Source: G965202915 sp965205955 | GTDB taxonomy: Bacteria > Pseudomonadota > Gammaproteobacteria > Eutrophobiales > Eutrophobiaceae | DNA length: 64,000 nt | NCBI GenBank assembly: GCA_965205955.1 | Contig: OZ242192.1 | Coordinates: 2,232,001-2,296,000, forward strand | Direction of reading: 5' to 3' | Shown: positions 38,601 to 53,600 of the stretch, in pieces | Position numbering within the stretch: position 1 is the stretch's first letter | Layout of the letters: each line of letters begins with the position of its first letter | Notes under the pieces: model-generated | Seen by the model: only the letters and a program-made list of their open reading frames with translations | Databases searched by the model: none | Told to the model about the DNA's origin: nothing | Position numbers and translations under genes: made by a program

Positions 38601-41600
38601 CGCCTCCCGCTCCGCCTTCAATGCCGCCGGTCAGGGCTGCCATCAGGTTGAAGGTGTCCGCACCGCCTTCTCCGTTCAAATTCGCAGTGAAGTCTCCATT
38701 GATGTTGAACATCTCATCTCCGTCGCCGGCGGTAATCGTGCCACTGACGCTGCCGCTGCTGTTCAGGTTGTAGATGTTCGCACCACCCCCGCCGGTGATA
38801 CCCCCGGCCAGGGACTCACCTACAGTGAAGGTGTCCGCCATGGCGCCGCCCGCCAGGCTCTCAATGCCGCCGAAGCCCAAAGTGCGCGCCTGGCTGACAT
38901 ACGTGCCGCCATTGGCCGTATCCACCGTGAAGGTGGCTATCTGATTCTGACCGGTCAGAGAGTCGGTCATCGCGCTCCCCCCCACCAGATTGGTGATGTC
39001 ATCAAAGCCGCCAGTCTGGCTGGACATGCCGGCAAAACCCACCGTGCTGCCGAGTCCGGTCAACATCACAGCTACCTGCGCAGTCCGGGTGGTGTAGTCC
39101 AGCGTGTTTACTCCCCCCGCCCCGTCTACCATGCCGGTCACGCTGCCACCATCGAATACGAAGTCATCGGCATCGGCGCCACCGGTAATGCCACCGGTGA
39201 CCTCACCGTTCATGTTCAGATTGTAGGCGTTATCCCCTGCTCCACCGCCGATGTTGCCCGTCAGGATCGCACCCACATTGAAGGTGTCCGCCCCGCCCAG
39301 GCCACCCAAATCCAGGGTATAGGCGGCGTTGATATTGAAGGTCTCATCGTCTGCACCAGCGGTAATGCCCGCGCTTACACTGCCGCCACTTTCCAGATTG
39401 TAGATATTGGCTCCCGTCCCGCCTTCAATGCTACCGGTCAGGGCTGCATTCAGATTGAATTCATCATTTCCACCGGCACCATTCAGGTTACCGCTGTGTA
39501 CCCCATTCACATCAAAGGTATCCGCCATGCTGCCACCCTGCAGGTCCTCAATGTTGCTGAACTCCAGGGTATTGCCGCCGCTCTCATAGCTGTCTGTGGC
39601 ATCCAGTGTGAAGGTGGCAATTGCATCCAGACCCAGCAGGGTATCGGTTATTGCAGTGCCCCCCACCACATCGGTGATGTCATTAAATCCGCCAGTGTCG
39701 GTAGCGGTTCCATCAAAACCTACCGTGCTGCCGAGATCGGTCAGGGTTACAGCTACCTGCGAAACCAGGGCGTTGTAGTTCAGTTCATTGACTCCCCCTG
39801 CTCCATCTACCATTCCGGTTACACTGCCTCCATCGAATACGAAGGTATCGGCATTGTCTCCGCCGGTAATGCCCTGGCTTACACTGCCGCCACCGTTCAG
39901 ATTGTAGGTGTTATCTCCCGCCTCGCCTTCAATGTTCCCGGTCAGGGCATCCGTCAGCGTGAATATGTCATTGCCAGTGCCCCCGCTTAGGTTGCCGCTG
40001 TGTGCCGCAGACACGGTAAAGGTGTCCGCCATGGTGCCGCCCCGCAGGTTCTCGATGTTGCTGAAAGACTGCGTCAGACTGCCGGAAATCTCGTAGGTGT
40101 TCGTGCCATCAATGCCAAAGGTGGCAACCGCATCCCGGCCCCGAAAGGTATCGATGTCGGTGCCGCCATCCAGGTTATCGGCTGAGCCGCTGTCGCCCAG
40201 GATAAAGGTATCGTCTCCTGCTCCGCCTTCAATCATCCCGGTCAGGGCCTCATTTACATTGAAGGTGTCCGCCCCGCCTTGTCCGTTCAAATCCGCAGTG
40301 AAGGCTCCATTGATGTTGAACATATCAGCTCCGCCGCCGCCGGTAATGTCGCCCGTCACACTGCCACCAGTATTCAGGTTGTAGATATTGGCTCCCGCTC
40401 CACCTTCAATGCTACCGGTCAGGGCATCCGTCAGCGTGAATACATCGGCGCCACCGCCTCCTTGCAGGTTGCCGCTGTGTGCCGCAGACACGGTAAAGGT
40501 GTCCGCTATGGCGCCGCCTTGCAGGTTCTCGATGTTGCTGAAAGACTGCATCAGACTGCCGGAAATCTCGTAGGTGTTCGTGCCATCAATGCCAAAGGTG
40601 GCAACCGCATCCCGACCCCGAAAGGTATCGATGTCGGTGCCGCCATCCAGGTTGGTAGCTTCGCCGCTGTCGCCCAGGATAAAGGTATCGTCTCCTGCTC
40701 CGCCTTCAATCATCCCGGTCAGGGCTTCATCTACAGTGAAGGTGTCCGCCCCGCCTTGTCCGTTCAAATCCGCAGTGAAGGCTCCATTGATGTTGAACAT
40801 ATCAGCTCCGCCGCCGCCGGTAATGCTGCCCGCCACACTGCCGCCGGCATTCAGATTGTAGATGTTCGCGCCATTCCCGCCGGTGATGCTGCCCGCCAGG
40901 GCTGTATTTACAGTGAAGGTGTCCACCATGGCGCCGCCCCGCAGATTCTCAATGCTGCCGAAGCCTAAAGTGCGCGCCTCGCTGACATACGTGCCGCCAT
41001 TGGCTGTATTCACCGTGAAGGCGGCCACCTGATCCTGACCGGTCAGAGTGTCGGTCATCGCGCTCCCCCCGACCAGACTGGTGATGTCATTAAATCCGCC
41101 AGTGCCGGTAGCGGTTCCATCAAAACCCACCGTGCTGCCGGTTTCGGTCAGGGTTACATCTACCTGCGAACCCAGGGCGTTGTAGTTCAGCGTGTTCGTC
41201 CCCCCCGCCCCGTCTACCACGCCGGTCACGCTGCCCCCATCGAACACAAAGGTATCGGCATTGGCGCCGCCGGTAATGCTCCCGGTGACCTCACCGTTCG
41301 TGTTCAGATTATAGGTATTACTGCCAACTCCACCGCCGATGTTGCCCGTCAAGACCGCATCCAGATTGAAGATGTCTGTGCCGACGCCCCCGTCTAAATT
41401 CAGCAGCGTGGTATCGGCGTTTATATTGAAGGTCTCGATGACTCCCGCTCCGCCGGCAATCAGCCCGCCTACGCTACCGCCCTCAAAATTATAAATGTTC
41501 GCCCCTGCCGCGCCGGTGATGCTGCCGGTCAGGGAGCCGCCGCTATTGATGTTGAAGGTGTCCGCCAGAGTGCCGCCTATCAGATTCTCGATACCGCTGA

Positions 41601-44600
41601 AACTCAGCATGTTGGTGCTCTCATAGGTGCCACCATTTGCAGCATTCACCGTGAAGGTCCCCACAGCATTCAGCCCCGTCAGAGAGTCTCCAAGGTTGCT
41701 GCCGCCGATGAGATTTATAATGTTATCAAAGGTGCCGACCACACCGGCCACGTTGGACGTTCCGGCAAATCCCTCGGTGGCGCCCAGGTTGGTCAAGGTT
41801 ATATCCACCTGCGTAGCCAGGCCGCTGAAGTCCAGCGTGTCCATACCGCCGCCGCTACCTATCCCACTTATCATGCCGGTCACCATGCCACTGCCTATCA
41901 TGTTATGCACGTCCGCTCCCGCTTCGCCGAAAATGTTGCCGGTCAGGAGTGCGCGTACATTAAAGACGTCCGCTTCAGCGCCTCCCCGCAGATCGCCAGT
42001 ATGTGCCGCATTCACCTCAAAGGTGTCTATCATGCTGCCGCCCTGCAGGTTCTCGATGTTGCGGAAGGATTGCGTCAGGCTGCCGGACATATAGGTGTTG
42101 CCGGTACTGGCAATGGTAAAGGTGGCTTCCGCATCCCGGCCCTCCAGCGTATCGGTATCGGCGCCCCCGTCCAGGTCGCTGGCCGAGCCGCCGGCACCCA
42201 GGGTAAAGGTATCAGATCCTGCTCCGCCGACAATGTTGCCCGTCAAGACCGCGCCCATATTGAAGGTGTCGGCCCCGCCCAGACCGTCTAAATTCAGGGT
42301 ATAGGCGGCGTTGATGTTGAACTCCTCGCCGTCTGCACCGGCGGTAATGCCCCCGCTCACGCTGCCGCCGCTGTTCAGGTTGTAGATGTTCGCTCCCGCT
42401 CCACCTTCAATGCTACCGGTCAGGGCATCCGTCAGCGTGAATACATCGGCGCCACCACCTCCTTGCAGGCTGCCGTTGTGTGCCGCAGACACGGTAAAGG
42501 TATCCGCTGCACTGCCGCCCCGCAGATTCTCGATGTTGCTGAAAGCCTGACTGAAGCCTCCCGTCGCCTCGTACGTGCTGGCGGCGCCGGCAACGTTGAA
42601 GGTGGATGCAACGTTGCGCCCCTCAAAGGTGTCGCTGTCGAGGCCGCCATCGAGTCCGCCGCTGGCTGAGCCGCTGTCGCCCAGGATAAAAGTATCGTCT
42701 CCCGCTCCGCCTTCAATAAGCCCGGTCAGCACCTCATCTATAATGAAGGTGTCCGCCCCGCCTTGTCCGTTCAAATCCGCAGTGAAGGCTCCATTGATGT
42801 TGAACATCTCATCGCCGCCGCCGGCGGTAATGCCGCCCGCTACACTGCCGCCGGCATTCAGATTGTAGATGTTCGCCCCCGCCCCGCCGGTGATGCTGCC
42901 CGCCAGGGTATCACCTACCGTGAAGGTATCCGCCATGGCGCCGCCCGTCAGGCTCTCGATGTTGCTGAAGCCGAGCATGTTGGTGCTCTCATAGGTGCCG
43001 CCATTGGCCGTGTTTACCGTGAAGGTGGCAATTGCATCCAGCCCCAGCAGGGTATCGGTTATTGCAGTGCCCCCGACCAGATTGGCGATGTCATTAAATC
43101 CGCCAGTGTCGGTAGCGGTTCCATCAAAACCTACTGTGCTGCCGAGTCCGGTCAGGGTTACATCTACCTGCGAAGCCAAGGCGTTGTAGTCCAGCGTGTT
43201 CACTCCCCCTGCCCCGTCTATCATCCCGGTTACGCTGCCCCCATCGAACACAAAGGTATCGGCATCAACACCGCCGGTAATGGCACCAGTCACACTGCCG
43301 CCGCTGTTCAGATTGTAGGTGTTATCTCCCGCTCCACCGCCGATGTTGCCCGTCAAGACCGCATTCAGGTTGAAGATGTCTGCGCCGATGCCTCCGTCCA
43401 AACTGGACAGCGTAGTATCAGCATTGATATTGAAAGTCTCGGTAGCCCCGGCTCCGCCGCCAATCACCCCATCCACGCTGCCACCGTTGAAGATATAGAG
43501 GTTCGTCCCAGCCCCGCCGGAAATGGTGCCGGTCAAATCGCCGCTACTAGCGACGTTGAAGGTGTCGGCCCCGCCCAACCCGTCTAAATTCAGCGTGTAG
43601 GCTCCATTGATGTTGAACATCTCATCTCCGCCACCGGCGGTAATCCCCCCGGTTACACTGCCGCCGGCATTCAGATTGTAGATATTCGCCCCCGCCCCGC
43701 CGGTAATGCTACCGGTCAAGGCCGCTCCCACGTTGAAGGTGTCCGCCATGCTGCCGCCTATCAGGTTCTCGATGCTGCTGAAATCCAGGGTACGACCACC
43801 GCTCATATAAGTGTTGCCGCTTGATGCCAGGCCGAAGGTGGCAGCCGCATCCAGCCCCGTCAGAGAGTCTCCAAGGTCGTTGCCGCCGATGAGAGTAATG
43901 ATGTTATCAAAGGCGCCGACCACGTTGGACGTTCCGGCAAATCCCTCGATGGCGCCCAGGCTGGTCAAGGTTACATCCACCTGCGTAGTCATGCCGCTGA
44001 AGTCCAGCGTGTCCATACCGCCGCTGCTACCTATCCCATTTATCATGCCGGTCACCATGCCACTGCCTATCATGTTATACACGTCCGCTCCCGCTTCGCC
44101 GAAAATGTTCCCGGTCAGGAGTGCGCTTACATTAAAGACGTCCGCTTCAGCGCCTCCCCGCAGATCGCCAGTATGCGCCGCATTCACCTCAAAGGTGTCT
44201 ATCATGTTGCCGCCCTGCAGGTTCTCGATGTTGCGGAAGGATTGCGTCAGGCTGCCGGACATATAGGTGTTGCCGGTACTGGCAATGGTAAAGGTGGCGT
44301 CCGCATCCCGGCCCTCCAGAGTGTCGATATCGGCGCCCCCGTCCAGATCACTGGCCGAGCCGCTGGCATCCAGGATAAAGGTATCAGATCCTGCTCCGCC
44401 GACAATGTTGCCCGTCAAGACCGCGCCCATATTGAAGGTGTCGGCCCCGCCCAGACCGTCTAAATTCAGGGTATAGGCGGCGTTGATGTTGAACTCCTCG
44501 CCGTCTGCACCGGCGGTAATGCCCGCGCTTACACTGCCACCACTTTCCAGATTGTAGGTGTTCGCGCCCGTCCCGCCTTCAATGCTGCCGGTCAGGGCAT

Positions 44601-47600
44601 CCGTCAGTGTGAATACATCGGCGCCACCACCTCCTTGCAGGTTGCCAGTGTGTGCCGCAGACACGGTAAAGGTGTCCGCTGCACTGCCGCCCCGCAGATT
44701 CTCGATGTTGCTGAAAGACTGCGTCAGACTGCCGGAAATCTCGTAGGTGTTCGTGCCATCAATGCCAAAGGTGGCAACCGCATCCCGGCCCCGAAAGGTA
44801 TCGATGTCGGCCCCGCCATCCAGGTTGCTGGCTGAGCCGCTGTCGTCCAGGATAAAGGTATCGTCTCCCGCTCCGCCTTCAATAAGCCCGGTCAGGGCCG
44901 CATTTACAGTGAAGGTGTCCGCCCCGCCTTGTCCGTTCAAATCCGCAGTGAAGGCTCCATTGATATTGAACATCTCATCTCCTGCGCCGGCGGTAATGCC
45001 GTCGGTTACACTGCCGGCATTCAGATTGTAGATGTTCGCCCCCGCTCCGCCGGTGATGCTGCCTGCCAGGGCCTCAAATACCGTGAAGGTGTCCACCATG
45101 CTGCCGCCCGTCAGGCTCTCGATGTTGCTGAAGCCCAGCACGTTGGTGCTCTCATAGGTGCCGCCATTGGCCGTGTTTACCGTGAAGGTGGCTATCTGAT
45201 TCTGGCCGGTCAGAGAGTCGGTCATCGCGCTCCCCCCGACCAGATTGGTGATGTCATTAAATCCGCCAGTGCCGGTAGCGGTTCCATCAAAACCCACCGT
45301 GCCGCCGAGTCCGGTCAACGCCACTTGAACCTGTGAACCCAAGCCGCTGTAGTCCAGCGTGTTTACTCCCCCTGCCCCGTCTATCATCCCGGTCACGCTG
45401 CCACCATTGAATACGAAATCATCGACATCAACACCGCCGGTAATGGCTCCGTCGACCTGTCCGTTCATGGTCAGATTGTAGGTGTTATCTCCTGCCCCAC
45501 CGCCGATGTTGCCCGTCAAGACCGCATCCAGGTTGAAGATGTCGGCCCCGCCCAACCCGTCTAAATTCAGCGTGTAGGCGGCATTGATGGTGAAGGTCTC
45601 ATCGTCTGCACCGGCGGTAATGCCCGCGCTTACACTGCCACCACTTTCCAGATTGTAGGTGTTCGCGCCCGTCCCGCCTTCAATGCTGCCGGTCAGGGCA
45701 TCCGTCAGTGTGAATACATCGGCGCCACCACCTCCTTGCAGGTTGCCAGTGTGTGCCGCAGACACGGTAAAGGTATCCGCCATGCTGCCGCCCCGCAGAT
45801 TCTCGATGTTGCTGAAAGACTGCGTCAGACTGCCGGAAATCTCGTAGGTGTTCGTGCCATCAATGCCAAAGGTGGCAACCGCATCCCGACCCCGAAAAGC
45901 GTCGCTGTCGGCGCCCCCATCGAGTCCGTCGCTGGCTGAGCCGCTGGCGCCCAGAATAAAGGTATCGTCTCCTGCTCCGCCTTCAATAAGCCCGGTCAGG
46001 GCCGCATCTACAGTGAAGGTGTCCGCCCCGCCTTGTCCGTTCAAATCCGCAGTGAAGGCTCCATTGATGTTGAACCTCTCATCTCCGCCGCCAGCGGTAA
46101 TGCCGCCCGCCACACTGCCGGTATTCAGATTGTAGACGTTCGCGCCACCCCCGCCGGTGATGCTGCCCGCCAGGGCCGCACCTACCGTGAAGGTGTCCAC
46201 CATGCTGCCGCCCGTCAGGCTCTCAATGCCGCTGAAGCCGAGCATGTTGGTGCTCTCATAGGTGCCGCCATTGGCCGTATTCACCGTGAAGGTGGCTATC
46301 TGATCCTGACCGGTCAGAGAGTCGGTCATCGCGCTCCCCCCGACCAGATTGGTAATACCATTAAATCCGCCAGTGTCGGTAGCGGTTCCATCAAAACCCA
46401 CCGTGCCGCCGAGTCCGGTCAGGGCTACAGCTACCTGCGCAGTCCGGGCGTTGTAGTCCAGCGTGTTCACTCCCCCTGCCCCGTCTATCATCCCGGTCAC
46501 GCCGCCGCCATTGAATACGAAATCATCGGCATCAACACCGCCAGTAATGGCTCCGTCGACCTGTCCGTTCATGTTCAGATTGTAGGTGTTATCTCCCGCT
46601 CCACCGCCGATGTTGCCCGTCAAGACCGCGCCCATATTGAAGGTGTCGGCCCCGCCCAACCCGTCTAAATTCAGCGTGTAGTCGGCATTGATGTTGAACT
46701 CCTCATCTCCCCCGCCGGCGGTAATGCTCCCGGTCAAGCTGCCGCCACTGTTTAGATTATAGACATTCGCTCCCGCCCCGCCTTCAATGCTGCCGCTGTG
46801 GGCCGCAGTCACGGTGAAGGTATCCGCTGCACTGCCGCCCCGCAGATTCTCAATGTTGCTGAAAGCCTGGCTGAAGCCTCCTCCCAGCGTCTCGTAAGTG
46901 CTGCTGCCACCGGCAATGTTGAAGGTGGAAGCAACGTTGCGCCCTTGAAAGTTGTCGCTGCCGAGGCCGCCATCGAGTCCGTCGCTGGCTGAGCCGCTCA
47001 CGCCCAGCATAAAGGTATCGTCTCCTACTCCGCCTTCAATAAGCCCGGTCAGGGCCGCATCCAGGTTAAAGAGGTCCGCCCCGCCAAGGCCGGCTAAATC
47101 GATTGTGTAATCGGCATTGATGCTGAAGGTCTCGTCTCCAGTGCCTGCGGTAATCCCGCCGGTTACACTGCCGCCGGCATTCAGATTGTAGATATTTGCT
47201 CCCGATCCTCCGCTGATGCTGCCAGTCAGGGCTCCGTTTATATTGAAGGTGTCCGCTCCGCCCAGCCCGTTTAAATCCAGCGGGTTTCCTCCGCTGCCGG
47301 CACCGGAGATGTTGAAGGTCTCATCTCCTGCGCCAGCGATGATGGTGGTCCCTCCCGTGACACTTTCCAGCAGATTGTAGATGTTCGCTCCCGCACCGCC
47401 ACTGATGATGCCACCCGGAGAGAAGCGGATGCTACCATCCCAAATGAAGGTGTCCGCCATGCTGCCCCCTTGCAGGTTCTCGTTCCCGACACTGCTGAAA
47501 TCCAGGGTGCGGCCGCCACTGGTATAGGTCCCTGTATTTACATTCCAGGTGGCATCAGCATCCAGTCCCTGCAAGGTAACTCTTCCTAGGCCCGCCAGAT

Positions 47601-50600
47601 TGGTGATGTTATCAAAGCCTAATAGCCCTTCGGTGCCGGCAAAACCCACCGTGCCGCCGAGTCCGGTCAGCACTGTATCCCCATCCCTACCTCTACTCAA
47701 CGTGTTCACTCCCCCCGCTCCATCTACCATCCCTACGCTGCCACCAGCGAATACGAAGGTATCGGCATCGGCGCCGCCGGTAATCGTGCCACTGACACTG
47801 CCACCACCGTTCAGGTTGTAGGTGTTCGCCCCCGCTCCACCTTCAATGCCCCCGGTCAGGGCCGCCATCAGGGTGAATTCATCATTTCCAGCGCCCCCTT
47901 GCAGGTTGCCGCTGTGTGCCGTGTTCACGGTAAAGGTGTCCGCCATGCTGCCGCCTATCAGGTTCTCGATAGCACCGAAACCCAGAGTACGGCCACCGCT
48001 CACATACGTGTTTCCGGTCGATGCCAGGGTGAAGGTGGCATCAGCATCCCGGCCCTCCAGCGTATCGGTATCGGCGCCCCCGTCCAGGTCACTGACCGAG
48101 CCGCCGGCACCCAGAGTAAAAGTATCGTCTCCCGCTCCGCCTTCAATCATCCCGGTCAGGGCCGCATCCAGGTTAAAGATGTCCGCCCCGCCCAGGCCAA
48201 CTAAATCCATCGTGTAGTCCGCATTGATGTTGAAGGTCTCGTCTCCAGCGCCTGCGGTAATCCCGCCGGTTACACTGCCGCCGGCATTCAGATTGTAGAT
48301 ATTCGCCTCCGCCCCGCCGGTGATGCTACCGGTCAACGCCGCTCCGACGTTGAAGGTGTCCGCCATGCTGCCGCCTATCAGGTTCTCGATACTGCTGAAA
48401 CTCAGCATGTTGGTGCTCTCATAGGTGCCACCATTTGCAGCATTCACCGTGAAGGTCCCCACAGCATCCAGCCCCGTCAGAGAGTCTCCAAGGTTGCTGC
48501 CGCCGATGAGATGTATAATGTTATCAAAGGTGGCGACCACGTTGGACATTCCGGCAAATCCCTCGGTACTGCCCAGACTGGTCAAGGTTACATCCACCTG
48601 TGCAGTCATGCCGGTGAAGTCCAGCGTGTCCATACCGCCGATGTCACCTACTGCCCCATTTATCATGCCGGTCACCATGCCACTGCCTATCATGTTATAC
48701 ACGTCCGCTCCCGCTTCGCCGAAAATGTTCCCGGTCAGGAGTGCGCGTACAGTAAAGACGTCCGCTTCATCGCCGCCCCGCAGATCGCCAGTATGCGCCG
48801 CAGACACCTCAAAGGTGTCTATCATGTTGCCGCCCTGCAGGTTCTCGATGTTGCGGAAGGATTGCGTCAGGATGCCGGACATATAGGTGTTGCCAGTGTC
48901 GGCAATGGTAAAGGTGGCATCCGCATCCCGGCCCTCCAGCGTATCGGTATCGGCGCCCCCGTCCAGGTCGCTGGCCGAGCCGCCGGCACCCAGGGTAAAA
49001 GTATCGCCTCCCGCTCCGCCTTCAATAAGCCCGGTCAGGGCCGCACCTACAGTGAAAGTGTCCGCCCCGCCTTGTCCGTTCAAATCCGCAGTGAAGGCTC
49101 CATTGATGTTGAACCTCTCATCTCCGCCGCCGCCGGTAATGCTGCCCGCCACACTGCCGCCGGCATTCAGATTGTAGATATTCGCGCCCGCCCCGCCGGT
49201 AATGCTGCCGGTCAACGCCGCTCCGATGTTGAAGGTGTCCGCCCCGCCCAGGCCGGCTAAATCCATCGTGTAGTCGGCATTGACGCTGAAGGTCTCGTCT
49301 CCATCGCCTGCGGTAATCCCGCCGGTCACGCTGCCGCCGGCATTCAGATTGTAGATATTCGCGCCCGCTCCGCCGTTGATGCTGCCAGTCAGGGCTCCGT
49401 TTATATTGAAGGTGTCCGCTCCGCCCAGCCCGTTTAAATCCAGCGGGTCTCCTCCGCTACTGGTGGTGAAGATGTTGAAGGTCTCATCTCCTGCGCCAGC
49501 GATGATGGTGGTCCCTCTCGCGACACCACTTGGCAGATTGTAGATGTTCGCTCCCGCACCGCCGCTGATGATGCCATCAAAAGGATCACGGATGAGCGCC
49601 TCAAAATTGATGGTGTCCGCCATACTACCGCCTACAAAGTTCTCCAAGTCTCTGACTGTAAGGGTATTCCCGCCACTGGTATAAGTTGTACCGCCGACGC
49701 CTCCCACAGTAAGGATGGCGTCAGCATCCATGCCCTGCAGAGTGTCACCGGAACCAAAATTAGGCTGCAGAAACAGAGCGGTGATGTTGTCAAAGCCGCC
49801 GGTCTGACTGGCCGTGCCGGCAAAGCCTACCGTGCCGCCCGTGCCGGTTAGGGTCACCATGCGGTTGATTCCGCGCCGTCTGTAGTCCAGCGTGTTCACT
49901 CCCCCTGCCCCGTCTACCGTCCCGGTTACGCTGCCACCATCGAATACGAAGTCATCGGCATCGGCGCCACCGGTAATCGTGCCACTGACACTGCCACCAC
50001 CCAGGTTGTAGGTGTTCGCCCCCGCTCCGCCTTCGATATTCCCGTCCAGGTTCGCATTCACATTGAAGGTGTCCGCCATGCTGCCGCCTATCAGGTTCTC
50101 GATAGCACCGAAACCCAGAGTACGGCCACCGCTCACATACGTGTTTCCGGTCGATGCCAGGGTGAAGGTGGCATCAGCATCCAGCCCGGTCAGAGAGTCT
50201 CCAATGTTGCTGCCACCGATGAGCGTGGTGATGTCATCAAAAGCGCCGGTTATATTGGAGGTGCCGGCAAAACCCACCGTGCTGCCGAGCGCAGCCAGCA
50301 TCACATCCACCATCAAAAACATGCCGCTGTAGTCCAGCGTGTCTGTGCCGCCGCCTACTCCACCTATCACCCCGGTTACGCTGCCAGTACCCAGCATATT
50401 GTAGGCGTTCGTTCCTGCTTCGCCGAAAATGCTCCCGCTCAGGAGTGCGCGTACATTAAAGACATCGTTGCCATCGCCTCCCCGTAAATTTCCAGTGTGC
50501 GCCGCAGACACCTCAAAGGTGTCGGCCATGTTGCCGCCCTGCAGGTTCTCGATGTTGCGGAAGGATTGCGTCAGGCTGCCGGACATATAGGTGTTGCCGG

Positions 50601-53600
50601 TGCTGGCAATGGTAAAGGTGGCTTCCGCATCCCGGCCCTCCAGCGTATCGGTATCGGCGCCCCCGTCCAGATCACTGGCCGAGCCGGTGGCGCCCAGGGT
50701 AAAGGTATCAGATCCTGCTCCGCCGACAATGTTGCCGGTCAACGCTGCTCCGATGTTGAAGGTGTCGGCCCCGCCCAGGCCATCCAAATCCAGCGTGTAG
50801 GCGTCATTGATGTTGAAGGTCTCGCTATCTGCACCGGCGGTAATCCCACCGGTTACACTGCCGCCACTGTTCAGATTGTAGATGTTCGCTCCCGCGCCGC
50901 CTTCAATGTTTCCGGTCAACGCCGCTCCGATGTTAAAGGTGTCCGCCATGCTGCCGCCCTGCAGGTTCTCGATGTTGCGGAAAGACTGGCTCAGGGAGCC
51001 GGAATTGTAGCTGTTGCTGGTACCGGCAATGGTAAAGGTGGCGTCCGCATCCCGACCCTCCAGAGTGTCGGTATCGGCGCCCCCGTCCAGATCACTGGCC
51101 GAGCCAGTGGCACCCAGAGTAAAGGTATCAGATCCTGCTCCGCCGACAATGTTGCCAGTCAGGGCCGCATTCAGGTTGAAGGTGTCGGCCCCGCCCAAGC
51201 CATCCAAAGCCAGAGTATAGGCGGCATTGATGTTGAAGGTCTCGCCTCCAGTGCCTGCGGTAATCCCACCAGTTACACTGCCGCTGGCATTCAGATTGTA
51301 GATATTCGCCCCCGCTCCGCCGGTGATGCTGCCGGTCAAGGCCGCACCCACGTCGAAGGTGTCCGCCAGGGTGCCGCCCTGCAGGTTCTCGATGTTGGTG
51401 AAATCCAGTGTGTTGGTGCTCTCATACGTATTTCCGGTCGATGCCAGAGTGAAGGTCGCCACGGCATCCAGACCCAGCAGGGTATCGGTGGCTGCAGTGC
51501 CCCCCACCAGATCGGTGATGTCATTAAATCCGCCAGTGTCGGTAGCGGTTCCATCAAAACCTACCGTGCCTCCGAGTCCGGTCAACACTACAGCTACCTG
51601 CGAAGCCAGGGCGTTGTAGTCCAGCGTGTTCACTCCCCCTGCCCCGTCTACCATCCCGGTTACGCTGCCACCATCGAATACGAAGTCATCGGCATCGGCG
51701 CCACCGGTAATCGTGCCACTGACACTGCCACCACCGTTCAGGTTGTAGATATTCGCGCCCGCACCGCCGCTAATGCTTCCGTCCAGACTCCTAGTCAGGG
51801 TGAAGGTGTCGGCCATGCTGCCGCCTTGCAGGTTCTCAATGGTACCGAAAAACTGGTTCAGGCTGCCAGTAATGTAGTTGTTGCTGCCACCCACCCGAAA
51901 GGTGGCATCCGCATCCCGACCCCGCAAGGTATCGCTGTCGGCCCCGCCATTGAGGCTGGCAGTGACTGAGCCGCTGTCGCCCAGGATAAAGACATCGTCT
52001 CCCGCTCCGCCTAAAATGAGACCGGCCAAGACGGCATTGATGTTGAAAGTGTCCGCTCCACCTTGTCCGTTTAAAATCAGCGTGTAGGCGCTATTGATAT
52101 TGAAGGTCTCATCTCCTGCACCGGCGGTAATGCCGCCGCCCACTACACTGCCGCCACTGTTCAGATTGTAGATGTTCGCTCCATCTCCGCCCTGTAAATT
52201 TCCAGGGTGCGCGTCAGACACGGTAAAGGTGTCCGCCATGGTGCCGCCTTGCAGGTTCTCGATGTTGCTGAAAGACTGCGTCAAACTGCCGGAAATCTCG
52301 TAGGTGTTCGTGCCATCGATGGTAAAGGTGGCGTCCGCATCCAGCCCCTGAAAGGTATCGGTGTTTGCGCCTCCATCCAGATTGGTAGCTGAGCCGCTCG
52401 CACCCAGAATAAAGGTGTCAGCTCCCAACCCGCCGTTGATGTCTCCGGTCAAGGCCGCATCGATGTTGAACATGTCTACCCCGCCCAGCCCGTCTAAATT
52501 CAGTGTGGTATCGGCGTTTATATTGAAGGTCTCTCCGTCTGCGCCGGCAGTCAGCCCGCCTATGCTGCCACCCCCGAAGTTATAAATGTTGGCGCCTGCT
52601 CCGCCGCTGATGCTGCCGGTCAGGGAGCCACCACTATCGATGTTGAAGGTATCCGCCATACTGCCGCCCTGCAGGTTCTCAATGTTGAGGAAAGACGGGC
52701 TCAGAGAACCGGATGTGTAGGTGTTGCCTATTCCGGCAAGGGTAAAGGCGGCATCCGCATCCCGGCCCTGCAGGGTGTCGGTACCGGCGCCTCCATCCAG
52801 GTTGCCACTGGCCGAGACGCCGCTACCCAGGACAAAGGTGTCCGCCATGCTGCCGCCTTGCAGGTTCTCGATGTTGCTGAAAGCCAGGGAACGACCGCCG
52901 CTCTGATAGCTGTTCACGGTAGCCAGGGTAAAGGTACCCTCCGAATCCAGCCCCGTCAGAGAGTCTCCAAGGTCGCTGCCCCCGATGAGACTGGTGATGT
53001 CATCAAAGGTACCGGTTATGTTGGAGGTGCCGGAAAAGCCTATTGTGCCGCCGAGTCCCATCAGAACTACCTCCACCCGCGACAACATGCCGCTGTAGTC
53101 CAGCGTGTTGGCGGTGCCGCCTGTTCCACTTATCGTCCCGGTTACGCCGCCACCACTCATCATATTGTAGGTGTTCATGCCTGCTTCGCCGAAAATGTTG
53201 CCGGTCAAGAGTGCCTGTACAGTAAAGATGTCGTCGCCATCGCCTCCCAGCAGGTTGCCGGTGTGCTCCGCTACCACATCAAAGGTGTCCACCATGTTGC
53301 CGCCTTGCAGGTTCTCGATGTCGCCGAAAGACTGCTCCAAGCTACCAATAATGTAGAAGCTGCTGCGTCTGCCATTCACCCGAAAGGTGGCGTCCGCATT
53401 CCGCCCCCGAAAGGTGTCGGTGTCGGCGCCCCCAAACAGGTCGATGGCTGAGCCGGCGGCCCCCAGAATAAAGGTGTCATCGCCCGCTCCGCCGGAAATA
53501 CCCCCGAACCCCGTTCCCCGGCCCCCTGCAGTCACGCGCGCATTAATATTGAAGGTGTCATCGCCCGCTCCGCCGAAAATATTCCCGCCCCGCAGTTCTC